Source: Streptomyces sp. TSRI0107 (GTDB lineage Bacteria > Actinomycetota > Actinomycetes > Streptomycetales > Streptomycetaceae). From it: DNA of 64,000 bases. Location of the stretch: the NCBI RefSeq assembly GCF_001905845.1, contig NZ_LIVZ01000001.1, forward strand, positions 372,001 to 436,000, given 5' to 3'. Each line of letters starts with the position of its first letter. Positions within the stretch are counted from its first letter, which is position 1. Position numbers and translations under genes: made by a program. The notes below the pieces were generated by a model. The model saw nothing but the letters and a program-made list of their open reading frames with translations, was not told the origin of the DNA and searched no databases. Shown in pieces: positions 32,978-43,247 of the stretch.

Positions 32978-35557
32978 CTACTCGGCAGCCGCCGCCGCGT
33001 CCGCCGACTGGGCCCGCAGGGCTCGCTCCACGCCCGCGCGGGACTCCGAGACCAGGCGGCGCAGGGCCGCGTTCGGCTCGGCGGCGGCGAGCCAGGCGTC
33101 CGTCTTGTCCAGGGTGTCCTGGGAGACCTGGACCGACGGGTACAGGCCGACGGCGATCTGCTGGGCCATCTCGTGGGAGCGGGACTCCCAGACGCCCTTG
33201 ACCGCCTCGAAGAACCGGTCGGTGTACGGCGCCAGCAGCTCACGCTGGTCGGTCTGGACGAAGCCGGCGATGACCGCCTCCTGGACGGCGTTCGGCAGCT
33301 TGTCGGACTCGACGACCGACGCCCACGCCTCCGCCTTCGCCTCGGGCGTCGGCCGGGCCGCGCGGGCGGTCGCCGCGTGGCGCTCGCCCGCGGCCGTCTT
33401 GTCCCGCTCGTACTCGGCGGCGATCTCCGCCTCGTCGAAGCGGCCCACCGCGGCCAGCCGCTCGACGAACGCCCAGCGCAGCTCGGTGTCCACGGCCAGG
33501 CCCTCGATCGTCTGCGAGCCGTCGAGCAGCGCCTCCAGCAGGTCCAGCTGCTCCGGCGTGCGGGCGGTCGCGGCGAACGCGCGCGCCCACGCCAGCTGGT
33601 GGTCGCCGCCCGCCTCGGCGGCCCGCAGGTGCGCCAGCGTGGCGTCGGTCCAGCGGGTGAGCAGGGCCTCGCGGGCGGCAGGGTCGGCGTACAGGTCCAC
33701 GGCGAGCTTCACCTGGCGGTGCAGCGACTGCACCACGCCGATGTCGGACTCCTTGCCGATGCCCGACAGGACCAGCGACAGGTAGTCGCGGGTGGCGAGT
33801 TCGGCGTCCCGGGTCATGTCCCACGCCGACGCCCAGCACAGGGCCCGCGGCAGGGAGGCCTCGAAGTCGCCGAGGTGCTCGGTGACGAAGGCCAGGGACC
33901 GCTCGTCCAGGCGGACCTTGGCGTACGACAGGTCGTCGTCGTTGAGCAGCACCACGGCCGGGCGGCGCTTGCCGGTCAGCTGCGGCACGGCGGTCAGCTC
34001 GCCGTCGACGTCCAGCTCGATCCGCTCGACGCGCACCAGCTTGCCGGACGCCTCGTCGAGGTCGTACAGGCCGACCGCGATGCGGTGCGGGCGCAGGGTC
34101 GGCTCGCCCTTGGCGCCCGCCGGGAGCGCCGGGGCCTCCTGGCGGATGCCGAACGAGGTGATGACGCCATCGGCGTCCGTCTCGATCTCCGGGCGCAGGA
34201 TGTTGATGCCGGCCGTCTCCAGCCACGCCTTCGACCAGGTCTTCAGGTCCCGGCCGGAGGTCTCCTCCAGGGCGGACAGCAGATCGCCGAGGCGGGTGTT
34301 GCCGTAGGCGTGGCGCTTGAAGTACGCCTGCACGCCGCGGAAGAACTCGTCCATGCCGACGTACGCGACGAGCTGCTTGAGGACGGAGGCGCCCTTGGCG
34401 TACGTGATGCCGTCGAAGTTGACGAGCACGTCGTCCAGGTCGCGGATCTCCGCCATGATCGGGTGTGTGGACGGCAGCTGGTCCTGGCGGTACGCCCACG
34501 TCTTCATGGAGTTGGCGAAGGTGGTCCAGGCGTGCGGCCAGCGGCTGTCGGGCGCGTAGGCCTGGCAGGCGATCGACGTGTACGTGGCGAACGACTCGTT
34601 CAGCCACAGGTCGTTCCACCACTCCATGGTGACCAGGTCGCCGAACCACATGTGGGCCAGCTCGTGCAGGATGGTCTCGGCGCGCAGCTCGTACGCCGCG
34701 TCGGTCACCTTCGACCGGAAGACGTACTGGTCGCGGATGGTCACCGCGCCCGCGTTCTCCATCGCGCCCGCGTTGAACTCCGGCACGAACAGCTGGTCGT
34801 ACTTCTCGAACGGGTACGCGTAGTCGAACTTCTCCTGGAACCAGTCGAAGCCCTGCCGGGTGACCTCGAAGATGGCGTCCGAGTCCAGGAACTCGGCGAG
34901 CGAGGGGCGGCAGTAGATGCCGAGCGGGACGGACTGGCCGTCCTTCTCGTACACGCTGTGGACGCTGTGGTACGGGCCGACGATGAGCGCGGTGATGTAC
35001 GTCGAGATGCGCGGCGTCGGCGCGAACTCCCAGACGTTGTCCTTCGGCTCCGGCGTCGGCGAGTTGGAGATCACCGTCCAGCCCTCCGGCGCGCGCACGG
35101 TGAACTGGAACGTCGCCTTCAGGTCCGGCTGCTCGAACGAGGCGAAGACGCGGCGGGCGTCCGGCACCTCGAACTGGGTGTACAGGTACGCCTGGTCGTC
35201 GACCGGGTCGACGAACCGGTGCAGGCCCTCACCCGTGTTGGTGTACGCGCAGTCGGCGACGACGCGGAGGATGTTGCGGCCCTCCAGCAGGCCGGGCAGG
35301 GCGATCCGGGAGTCCTGGAAGACGTCGGCCGGGTCGAGGGAGTCGCCGTTGAGGGTCACCTCGTGGACGGTCGGAGCCACCAGGTCGATGAACGACTCCG
35401 CCCCGCTCTCCGCGACGTCGAAGCGCACCGTGGTCGCGGACCGGTAGGTACCGCCCTCCTGCGCGCCGGAGAGGTCGAGATCGATCTCGTACGAGTCAAC
35501 GGTGAGCAGCTTCGCCCGCTGCTGCGCCTCTTCGCGAGTCAGGTTTGTGCCAGGCAC
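32978..35557 (-). CDS. pepN: Aminopeptidase N (M1 family)
   Basis: 859 residues. The exopeptidase motif GAMEN (about 283) and zinc site HELAHMWFGDL followed by the third ligand Glu in NES (HEXXH-18-E) identify a gluzincin M1 aminopeptidase. Tyr in the YAKGASVL segment belongs to the transition-state region. No signal peptide, so cytosolic; it removes N-terminal residues during peptide turnover. Length fits the actinobacterial PepN subfamily with its long helical C-terminal domain. It is monocistronic and ends in a strong hairpin. A second, clearly homologous copy lies at 54052-56655. Confidence 0.95.
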   Translation of the reverse strand: MPGTNLTREEAQQRAKLLTVDSYEIDLDLSGAQEGGTYRSATTVRFDVAESGAESFIDLVAPTVHEVTLNGDSLDPADVFQDSRIALPGLLEGRNILRVVADCAYTNTGEGLHRFVDPVDDQAYLYTQFEVPDARRVFASFEQPDLKATFQFTVRAPEGWTVISNSPTPEPKDNVWEFAPTPRISTYITALIVGPYHSVHSVYEKDGQSVPLGIYCRPSLAEFLDSDAIFEVTRQGFDWFQEKFDYAYPFEKYDQLFVPEFNAGAMENAGAVTIRDQYVFRSKVTDAAYELRAETILHELAHMWFGDLVTMEWWNDLWLNESFATYTSIACQAYAPDSRWPHAWTTFANSMKTWAYRQDQLPSTHPIMAEIRDLDDVLVNFDGITYAKGASVLKQLVAYVGMDEFFRGVQAYFKRHAYGNTRLGDLLSALEETSGRDLKTWSKAWLETAGINILRPEIETDADGVITSFGIRQEAPALPAGAKGEPTLRPHRIAVGLYDLDEASGKLVRVERIELDVDGELTAVPQLTGKRRPAVVLLNDDDLSYAKVRLDERSLAFVTEHLGDFEASLPRALCWASAWDMTRDAELATRDYLSLVLSGIGKESDIGVVQSLHRQVKLAVDLYADPAAREALLTRWTDATLAHLRAAEAGGDHQLAWARAFAATARTPEQLDLLEALLDGSQTIEGLAVDTELRWAFVERLAAVGRFDEAEIAAEYERDKTAAGERHAATARAARPTPEAKAEAWASVVESDKLPNAVQEAVIAGFVQTDQRELLAPYTDRFFEAVKGVWESRSHEMAQQIAVGLYPSVQVSQDTLDKTDAWLAAAEPNAALRRLVSESRAGVERALRAQSADAAAAAE

Positions 35558-35669
35558 GCGGTCATCTCCTCGTTATGTGTGGGTTGCGCCATCCTTCCAC
35601 GGGACCTGCACGAAACGCGATGTCCGTTTCCCGCCGGTGAGCGGGGCGTACGCGCGCGACGCTGGGCGC

Positions 35670-36152
35670 ATGACGCCGTACACCGCACATGCCGTCCCGC
35701 CCGGGGTCCTGAAGGAGCTGCGCACTGCTGACGACGCGGGACGCCCGATGGTTCCCGTCACCGACGAGGAGGGCGGCGCGCCGCTGCGCTGCTGTCTGCG
35801 CCGCAGCGCGCCCGGCGAGTCGATCGCCCTGGTCTCCTACGCCCCGCTGCGCCGCCGCGCGGCACGCACGGGCACCGACCCGGGGGCCTACGACGAACAG
35901 GGCCCCGTGTTCATCCACGCGGACGAATGCCCCGGCCCCGAGGGCGACGAGCTGCCCTTCACCGACTCCCACCGCGTGGTGCGCCGCTACTCGGCCGACG
36001 GCCGCATCCTCGGCGGCCGGCGCGTGACGCCCGAGGAGTCCTTCGAGGACGCCTTCACGGAGGCCTTCGCCGACCCGGACGTCGCGCTGGTGCATGTGCG
36101 GGCGGTGGAGTACGGCTGCTTCCTGTACGAGGTGCCGCGCCGCACCCCGTGA
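35670..36152 (+). CDS. DUF1203-family protein
   Basis: 160 residues from the ATG at 35670. The central EQGPVFIHADECPG and the downstream RRYSADGRILGGRRV match my recollection of the DUF1203 family, small cytosolic proteins of unknown function. No membrane segments. It is divergent from pepN (112-bp gap) and ends four bases before the stop of a convergent LysR gene; the shared GTGACcGTCAC contains both stop codons. The family call is from motif memory, so moderate confidence. Confidence 0.75.
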   Translation: MTPYTAHAVPPGVLKELRTADDAGRPMVPVTDEEGGAPLRCCLRRSAPGESIALVSYAPLRRRAARTGTDPGAYDEQGPVFIHADECPGPEGDELPFTDSHRVVRRYSADGRILGGRRVTPEESFEDAFTEAFADPDVALVHVRAVEYGCFLYEVPRRTP

Positions 36153-36155
36153 CCG

Positions 36156-37049
36156 TCACAGGTCCGCCACCGCCCGCGCGAACGCCCGTACCGTCTCCGT
36201 CTCCCGCTCCCGGTGCCACGTCAGGGTCAGCGCCGAGTCGGGCAGACCGGCGACGGGCACGTAGGTGACGTCCTCGCGATGGTGGTGGGCCGCGGTGGGC
36301 CGGCACAGCAGCAGGGCGGCGCGGCCGGTTGCGGCGTGCGTCAGGCCCTCCTGAAGGGTCGTCACCGCCGGGCCCGAGGTCGGGCCGGGCGCCTGGGCGG
36401 CACGCCAGTAGGCGGGCGCCGGGGGCGCGGCCGTGACCAGCGGGACCGACGCCAGGTCGGCGGCGGTCACCGAGGAGCGGCCGGCGAAGGGATGCCGGGC
36501 GGAGACGGCGACCGTCTGCCGCTGACGGGAGAACACCGGCCCTCGGACCAGGTCCGGTTCCTCCATCGGCAGCAGGACGACCGCCGCGTCCACTGAGCCG
36601 TCCCGCACCGCGCCGAACGGATCGGCGAACGGGATCTCCACCAGCTCCGTGGCACAGCCCGGGTGGGCTTCCTGGAACGCGCCGATCGCCTCGACCAGCC
36701 GCGCGTTCGCCGTGCCCTGGAAGCCCAGGCGCAGCGTGCCGGTGACGCCCCGGGCCGCCGAGCGGGCGTGGTCCACGGCCGCGCTCAGGGCTTCGTAGGC
36801 CGGCCGGAGGTCCGCCAGGAGGCGTTCGCCCAGCGGGGTCAGGGACACCCGGCGGCTGGTGCGGTGCACCAGACGGGCGCCGATCCGCTGCTCCAGGGAG
36901 CGCAGCAACTGGCTGACCCGGCTCTGCGAGACGTACAGCCGCTCCCCGGTCCGCCCGAAGTGCAGTTCCTCGGCGAGGACGAGGAAGCACTCCAGCTCGC
37001 GCAGCTCCCACCCGGACGACGGCACTCGGGCCTCCCCGCCTCGATCCAT
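36156..37049 (-). CDS. LysR-family transcriptional regulator
   Basis: 297 residues from the ATG at 37049. The HTH (ELRELECFLVLAEELHFGRTGERLYVSQSRVSQLLRSLE) begins about residue 15, so a slightly later start is possible. The co-inducer domain follows. It is divergent from an MFS exporter gene with a 69-bp spacer whose inverted repeat overlaps this start codon, the standard LysR-target layout. It probably activates the exporter when its co-inducer binds and represses itself. Confidence 0.9.
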   Translation of the reverse strand: MDRGGEARVPSSGWELRELECFLVLAEELHFGRTGERLYVSQSRVSQLLRSLEQRIGARLVHRTSRRVSLTPLGERLLADLRPAYEALSAAVDHARSAARGVTGTLRLGFQGTANARLVEAIGAFQEAHPGCATELVEIPFADPFGAVRDGSVDAAVVLLPMEEPDLVRGPVFSRQRQTVAVSARHPFAGRSSVTAADLASVPLVTAAPPAPAYWRAAQAPGPTSGPAVTTLQEGLTHAATGRAALLLCRPTAAHHHREDVTYVPVAGLPDSALTLTWHRERETETVRAFARAVADL

Positions 37050-37065
37050 GAGTCCCGCTCATGGA
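37045..37065. promoter_or_regulatory. Inverted repeat at the LysR start
   Basis: TCCATGAG (37045-37052) and CTCATGGA (37058-37065), perfect 8-bp arms around a 5-nt spacer, overlapping the LysR initiation codon and 53 bp upstream of the MFS start. A likely LysR binding site for autoregulation. Confidence 0.55.
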
Positions 37066-37118
37066 AGGCTGAGAACTTCGCCGTTGTTCCCCGGGCGGCC
37101 CGGCAAAAGGGTGGAGGC

Positions 37119-38339
37119 ATGTCCTCCTCCACTTCCCTTCCCTCCACCGCCGTGGGCGGTCCGCCCGCTGCCACGTCCGGTCCCCGGCACCCCTGGGCCG
37201 CCGTCCTCGCGCTCGCCGCCGCCACCTTCTCCGTCGTCACCACCGAGATGCTGCCGGTCGGCCTGCTCCCGTCCCTCGGGGCCGAACTGGACGTCTCGGC
37301 CGGCGTCGCGGGCCTCGCCCTCACCCTGCCCGGACTCGTCGCCGCGGTCGCCGCGCCGCTGCTGCCGGTCGCCCTGGCCCGCGCCGACCGCCGTACCGTG
37401 CTGTGCGGGCTGCTGCTCCTGCTCGCGGCGGCCGACCTGCTCTCCGCCCTCGCCCCGCACTTCGCGGTGCTGCTGCTCGCCCGCGCCCTGGTCGGGGTGT
37501 GCATCGGCGGGGTGTGGGCGGTGGCCGCCGGGCTGGGCCCCCGGCTGGTGCCCGGGGCGGCCGCGCGGGCCACCTCGCTGGTGTTCAGCGGCATCGCGGT
37601 CGCCTCGGTGCTCGGCGTCCCCGCGGGCACGTTCCTCGGCGCGCTGGCGGGCTGGCGCTGGGCGTTCGCCGCGCTGACCGGGCTCGCCCTGGCCGTCGCC
37701 GGGGGGCTCGCGGTGGCGCTGCCGCCGCTGCCCGCCGAGCGGCCGGTGCGGCTGGGCACCTTCCCGGCACTGCTGCGCACCGCGCCGGTGGCGCGAGGGC
37801 TGATCGCGGTCGCGCTGCTGGTCACCGGGCACTTCGCCGCCTACACCTATGTCCGCCCGGTGCTGGAGCGCGTCCCGGACACCGGCCCGGCCCTGGTCAG
37901 CGCCCTCCTGCTCGGCTACGGCCTCGCCGGTGTCGCCGGCACCTTCGCGGGCGGCGCGCTCGCGGCCCGCCACCCGCGCCGGGCGCTGACGGCGATCGCC
38001 GCCGGGCTCGGCACGGTCGTCGCGCTGCTGGCCCTCGCGGGCGGCTCCCTGCCCGCCACGGCCGCGCTGCTGCTGCTCTGGGGACTGGTCTACGGCGGTG
38101 TCTCGGTGTCGGCCCAGACCTGGCTGTCGGCCGCCGCGCCGCGCTCCCGCGAGGCGGCCTCCGCGCTGTTCGCCGGGGTGTTCAACGCGGCGATCGGGCT
38201 CGGCGCGTTCCTCGGCGGCCGGGTGGCGGACGGGCCCGGGCCGACCGCCGTACTGCTGCTGGGGGCGGGAGTGGCGCTGCTCGCGGTGCCCGCCGCCGGG
38301 CGTGCGAAGGGGGCGGTCACCGCGACCCGCTCCCGGTGA
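37119..38339 (+). CDS. MFS transporter (DHA1 drug-efflux type)
   Basis: 406 residues from the ATG at 37119 (GTGGAGG upstream). Twelve helices are predicted; FSVVTTEMLPVGLLPSLGAELDVS at TM1 and the TM5 region SVLGVPAGTFLGALAGWRWAF are typical of the AraJ/YdhP-like DHA1 antiporters. It would export small molecules or sugars using the proton gradient. It is divergent from and probably controlled by the adjacent LysR. A hairpin formed by its last codons and the spacer ends both this gene and the convergent asd gene. Confidence 0.92.
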   Translation: MSSSTSLPSTAVGGPPAATSGPRHPWAAVLALAAATFSVVTTEMLPVGLLPSLGAELDVSAGVAGLALTLPGLVAAVAAPLLPVALARADRRTVLCGLLLLLAAADLLSALAPHFAVLLLARALVGVCIGGVWAVAAGLGPRLVPGAAARATSLVFSGIAVASVLGVPAGTFLGALAGWRWAFAALTGLALAVAGGLAVALPPLPAERPVRLGTFPALLRTAPVARGLIAVALLVTGHFAAYTYVRPVLERVPDTGPALVSALLLGYGLAGVAGTFAGGALAARHPRRALTAIAAGLGTVVALLALAGGSLPATAALLLLWGLVYGGVSVSAQTWLSAAAPRSREAASALFAGVFNAAIGLGAFLGGRVADGPGPTAVLLLGAGVALLAVPAAGRAKGAVTATRSR

Positions 38340-38347
38340 CCGCCCCC
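38309..38347. terminator. Bidirectional terminator, MFS / asd
   Basis: GGGGGCGGTCACC (38309-38321) pairs with GGTGACCGCCCCC (38335-38347), 13 bp perfect, loop 13 nt. The left arm lies inside the MFS coding end and the right arm just before the asd stop. Confidence 0.85.
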
Positions 38348-38356
38348 TCGCGTGCG

Positions 38357-39503
<1,147 letters not shown>

Positions 39504-41765
39504 TCAGCGGCGCTGCTCCAGCCCCCACTCGCCGAAGCCCCGGATCTGGAGGAATCCGTTCGGGAGCCGGTGCCGACCGCGGGATCTTCCGATATGACGC
39601 ACGGGGAACAGGTTTTCGTCCAGTTCGAAGAGGTGGATCAGGTCGGACAGCATGTCGTAGTCGTGCGTGAGCAACATCTCGGTTTCCGGTCCGGTGTGAC
39701 GTACGACTCCGAATCCGCGTCCCGTGACCCGTTCGGTCCCTCCGCCGATCACGGGGGCCTCGTCGAGGGGCACCGGCTCGACGCGCCAGCCGACCCCGTC
39801 GCCCGCCTGGACGCGCACGAAGCAGGAGCCCTCCGGGGCGACCCAGACCGGGCCGACGACGGGGCGGCGGCGGGTGTCCGTGTCCGCGATGAGCGTGCGC
39901 TGACCGCGCGGATGGTTCAGCGCGTGGGCCGCCAGATACCCGGCCTCCTCGCTCGTCCGGCCCAGCCTGAGCAGCGTGGGCGGGCCCTGATAGCGCAGCA
40001 GCGTGCTGCCGGTGCCCTCCACCGGGCCGTTCAGCAGGGGTGCCTCCTCGATGGGCAGCACCCGCAGACGCCACTTGCCCGCCCGGCGGATCTGGAGGGT
40101 GCGCTGCGCCTGGCCCGCGGCGAACAGCACGTGACTGCCGCGCTCGCCGTGCCGGCTGCCGTTCATCCACTCGCCGTCCGAGTCGCCGTACTCGTCGAGC
40201 AGGATCACCTCGTGGCCCCGGTCGTCGGCGTTGCCGATCTCGTACTCCAGCAGGGCCGGATGGCCGGGCCGGGGGCTGACCAGGGTGACGGTCGTGTCCC
40301 CGCGCCCCTCGTAGACACCGTCGGCGGGGGCTGCCGAGCCGCCGCGGACCGGGATCGGGGTCGCCTGGAGCCGCCAGTCGCCCTCGCCGTTGGCCACGGT
40401 GACGAGCAGCGGACCGCGGGGGAGCGGCGCGGTCCTGTCGACCCGGCCGAGCTCGTTGACGAGGAGCTTGTAGTCGTAGAGGTCGTTCAGCCGGTCCGGC
40501 TCGTGGCTGTGCACACAGAACAGCTCGGAGTTCCGCCCGCCGTCGAACCGCGCCCGGAGATCGGCCGCGGGACCGTCGTACCGCAGCACCTCGGGACCGG
40601 AGCCCGTCGCCTCCTCGCCGGTCCGCAGGGCGCGCGCCGCCGACAGGGGCCGTACGGCGATCTCCCAGTCGCCGTGGAACTGCACCCGCAGCCGCAGCCG
40701 GCGGTCGGCCGGCACGGTGGCCAGACCGCGGCCCCGGAAGCGGGGCCGAGCGCTGTTGAGGACGAGGCGGTCGGGCTGTTTGTCGTCGTCGAGGGTGTCG
40801 ACGCAGAACAGGCCCTCGCCGTCGTGGCGGCCTTCCACGATCACCGGTCCCGCGGGCAGCTTCACGGACACCACGCGCTCACCGCGCCCGCTGCGGGTCC
40901 AGGGGCGGAAATCCTCGCCGAGACGGGTGGGGGAGGACTTCCGCGCAGGGGACGCGGCCGAGGCGGTGGACGCGGCCGAGGCGGGGGAGGCGGACGCGGG
41001 GGAGGCTGCCGAGGCGGTGGAGGCGGACGAGGCGGGGGAGGCCTTCGTCGCGGGCGCCGCACCGGCGGGCTCCACCGCCGCCCTGGCGGGCTCCCGTGTC
41101 GCTCCGGGCTCCCATGTAGCCTTGGGCTCCGGCATCGCCCCGGGCTGCCGTGTCGCCCCGGGCAGCGGCAGCGCCCCGGGCGGCGGCCCCGCCACCTTCG
41201 ACACCCCCGTGTTCGGCACCGGCCCCCTGGGCGCGGCCGGCTGCGCCGCCGCGATCCCGAAGTCCGTCGCCAGCCCCGCGAGCCCCGAGTCGTAGCCCTG
41301 CCCGACCGCCCGGAACTTCCACTGCCCGTCCCGCCGGTAGAACTCGCCGAGCACGAAGGCCGTCTCGGTGGCGGCGTCCGTCACCTCGTAGTGCACGAGG
41401 ACCGTGCCGTCCGGCGCGACGGTCTGCGCCGCCAGTCCGGGCACCGCCCCGAAGGTGCCGCCGGCGCACGACGCGGCGACCAGCACGCGCTGGACCGCGG
41501 GCTCCACCCGGGGCAGGTCCAGTTCCAGCCACTCGGCGAGCTGCTTCTCGCTGTCACCGGTGCCCACGTGCCGTACCGCTCCCGACGGGTGCGCGGGCCG
41601 GTCGCGGAAGACGAGGTCGGCGTCGCCGCGCACCTTGCCCGCCGCGTCCAGCAGCAGCGCCGAGACGTCCACGGCGGGCGTCCCCGCCACCTTGTGGCGG
41701 CAGACGGCGACCCTCAGCAGACCGGCCGGGACAGGGGTGTTGGCACCTTTGGTGATGTGCGTCAT
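39504..41765 (-). CDS. TerD-domain protein fused to five C-terminal beta-rich repeats
   Basis: 753 residues from the ATG at 41765 (MTHITKG); an ATG at 41774 is also possible, and neither has a clear ribosome site. Residues 1 to about 175 are a TerD calcium-binding stress domain (NTPVPAGLLRVAV, DADLVFRDRPAHPSGAV, VLGEFYRRDGQWKFRAVGQGY). A low-complexity Ala/Ser/Pro linker (about 176-310, encoded by a GGCGGAGGC-like DNA repeat near 40950-41040) leads to about five repeats of some 110 residues, each ending in a conserved Trp (GDWEIAV, GDWRLQA, GKWRLRV, VGWRVEP, GEWGLEQ). The repeat module is unfamiliar to me. TerD proteins act in tellurite resistance and cell differentiation. An ECF sigma gene is divergent, 106 bp away. 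Confidence 0.85.
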   Translation of the reverse strand: MTHITKGANTPVPAGLLRVAVCRHKVAGTPAVDVSALLLDAAGKVRGDADLVFRDRPAHPSGAVRHVGTGDSEKQLAEWLELDLPRVEPAVQRVLVAASCAGGTFGAVPGLAAQTVAPDGTVLVHYEVTDAATETAFVLGEFYRRDGQWKFRAVGQGYDSGLAGLATDFGIAAAQPAAPRGPVPNTGVSKVAGPPPGALPLPGATRQPGAMPEPKATWEPGATREPARAAVEPAGAAPATKASPASSASTASAASPASASPASAASTASAASPARKSSPTRLGEDFRPWTRSGRGERVVSVKLPAGPVIVEGRHDGEGLFCVDTLDDDKQPDRLVLNSARPRFRGRGLATVPADRRLRLRVQFHGDWEIAVRPLSAARALRTGEEATGSGPEVLRYDGPAADLRARFDGGRNSELFCVHSHEPDRLNDLYDYKLLVNELGRVDRTAPLPRGPLLVTVANGEGDWRLQATPIPVRGGSAAPADGVYEGRGDTTVTLVSPRPGHPALLEYEIGNADDRGHEVILLDEYGDSDGEWMNGSRHGERGSHVLFAAGQAQRTLQIRRAGKWRLRVLPIEEAPLLNGPVEGTGSTLLRYQGPPTLLRLGRTSEEAGYLAAHALNHPRGQRTLIADTDTRRRPVVGPVWVAPEGSCFVRVQAGDGVGWRVEPVPLDEAPVIGGGTERVTGRGFGVVRHTGPETEMLLTHDYDMLSDLIHLFELDENLFPVRHIGRSRGRHRLPNGFLQIRGFGEWGLEQRR

Positions 41766-41871
41766 GAGGCACATGCTGACAGCGCCGATCATGTGAAGAA
41801 AACATTCCGGAACTCCGGCCGAACGTTTCCGCCCCGGCCGGCGTCATAGGGGAAACGCGGCGAGGAGAGGG

Positions 41872-42420
41872 GTGGCTGTGCTGCGCAGAATGGCCCGCCG
41901 CGTTCAGGGGGCGGACCGGGCGGACCACGGTTCCGACGATCCCCTGGACGCGGCCCAGGAACGACGGGTGCGGGCGGTGCTCGCTCTCGGCGGGGTGCCG
42001 CAGGCGGACCTGCTGGACGGGGTACAGCAGGTCCGCCTGCGGTTGCTGGAACGCGCCGCGAGCGGACGCGAGGCGCCGCGGGACGTCTCCGCGTGGGCGG
42101 CGGTCGTCGCCTCCAACCTCGCCGTGGACTGGCACCGCGCCAAACGCCGGCAGGAGCGGATCGGGGAACGGCTCGCCTCGCTGCGGCAGCTGGAGCACCC
42201 CTCCGGTGAGGACACCAGCGTGCTCTCCGTCGCCGTCGCCCAAGGGCTGGACGAACTGCCCGACGCCCAGCGGCAGGTCGTCGTGCTGCGCTTCTACGCC
42301 GACCTGCCGGTGCGCTCCATAGCCGAGGAGCTGGGCATCCCGGAGGGCACGGTCAAGAGCAGGCTGCACACGGCGGTACGGGCCCTGCGCGCCCGGCTGC
42401 ACGAGGACGAGGTGGTGTGA
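41872..42420 (+). CDS. ECF-type RNA polymerase sigma factor
   Basis: 182 residues. Sigma region 2 (DLLDGVQQVRLRLLE ... WAAVVASNLAVDWHR) is divergent but recognisable, and region 4 is clear (LDELPDAQRQVVVLRFYADLPVRSIAEELGIPEGTVKSRLHTAV). Start is GTG 41872 or, better spaced from GAGGAGAGG, GTG 41878. It is followed after one base by the GTG of a membrane-anchored protein, the usual sigma/anti-sigma arrangement. Regulon unknown; the divergent TerD gene is an obvious candidate. Confidence 0.88.
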   Translation: MAVLRRMARRVQGADRADHGSDDPLDAAQERRVRAVLALGGVPQADLLDGVQQVRLRLLERAASGREAPRDVSAWAAVVASNLAVDWHRAKRRQERIGERLASLRQLEHPSGEDTSVLSVAVAQGLDELPDAQRQVVVLRFYADLPVRSIAEELGIPEGTVKSRLHTAVRALRARLHEDEVV

Positions 42421-42421
42421 C

Positions 42422-43183
42422 GTGACCGTCGAACACGACGGGCATGACGGCTCCGGCCGGGCCGGCCGTGACGACCCGTTGATGGCCGTCGTCACCGGGG
42501 AGCCGCTGTCCGAGGAGGCCCGCGCCGACGCCGCCCTGCTGGCCGAGTACCGGTCCGCCGAGGCCGACGTGGCCCTGCTGCGCGAACAGCTGGGGATCAT
42601 CGGGCACGCGCTGGGCAGCGAGCCCGCCGCCCGTCCGGCCCCGGAGCCCGTGCCGCTGCGGCGGCCCGCGCGCCGCCGCCCGCTGCGCCTGGCCCTGACC
42701 GGCCTCGCCGCCGCCGCTGCCGCGACCGTCTTCGCCGGCATGGGCTGGCTGGTCGTCCAGGCCGGGGCGGGCGCCGACGACTCGGGGGGCGGGTCGAACG
42801 CCGAGAGCGCCGCCGACAGCGCCAAGTCGGTGGGCCCGCTCGGCTCGCCCGGCTATCTCGCCTGTACCCGGCTGCTCGTCGAGGGAGAGGTGACGGACGT
42901 CGTCCCGGTCCCCGGAACGGACCGGGAACGCGTCACCCTCGACGTCACCCGGTCCTACATCCCGGCGGGGAAGGACGGCGGGGACGAGACCACGTTCGTC
43001 AAGGGCGACGACGCCGTCTTCGGCGCGCCCCGTCATCTGCGCGTGGGCGACGACGTCCTGGTCGCCGTCCCGCGCCACGGCACCGCCGCCGACTTCTGGT
43101 TCGTCGGCGAGGACGACATCGCCCCGCAGCGGACGGTGATCGCCGACGCGCTGCCGGAGGCGCGGAGCATGTCCTGCGAGTGA
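42422..43183 (+). CDS. Probable membrane-anchored anti-sigma factor
   Basis: 253 residues from the GTG at 42422, one base after the sigma-factor stop. A cytoplasmic N-terminus (1-80) with a helical segment precedes one transmembrane helix (about 91-113), then an extracytoplasmic domain with two Cys (ACTR and MSCE). I see no HxxxCxxC zinc motif, so it is not a ZAS-type anti-sigma factor. The call rests on gene order and topology. The extracytoplasmic domain, with its beta-rich VLVAVPRHGTAADFWFVGED, may sense an envelope signal. Confidence 0.65.
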   Translation: MTVEHDGHDGSGRAGRDDPLMAVVTGEPLSEEARADAALLAEYRSAEADVALLREQLGIIGHALGSEPAARPAPEPVPLRRPARRRPLRLALTGLAAAAAATVFAGMGWLVVQAGAGADDSGGGSNAESAADSAKSVGPLGSPGYLACTRLLVEGEVTDVVPVPGTDRERVTLDVTRSYIPAGKDGGDETTFVKGDDAVFGAPRHLRVGDDVLVAVPRHGTAADFWFVGEDDIAPQRTVIADALPEARSMSCE

Positions 43184-43200
43184 GGGTCCGGAGACGGCAA

Positions 43201-43231
43201 AGGGCGGGCGCCCGCAACGGACGCCCGCCCT
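43201..43231. terminator. Bidirectional terminator
   Basis: AGGGCGGGCG (43201-43210) pairs with CGCCCGCCCT (43222-43231), 10 bp, between the convergent anti-sigma and subtilase genes. Confidence 0.8.
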
Positions 43232-43247
43232 GGAGTCACGATCCGCG

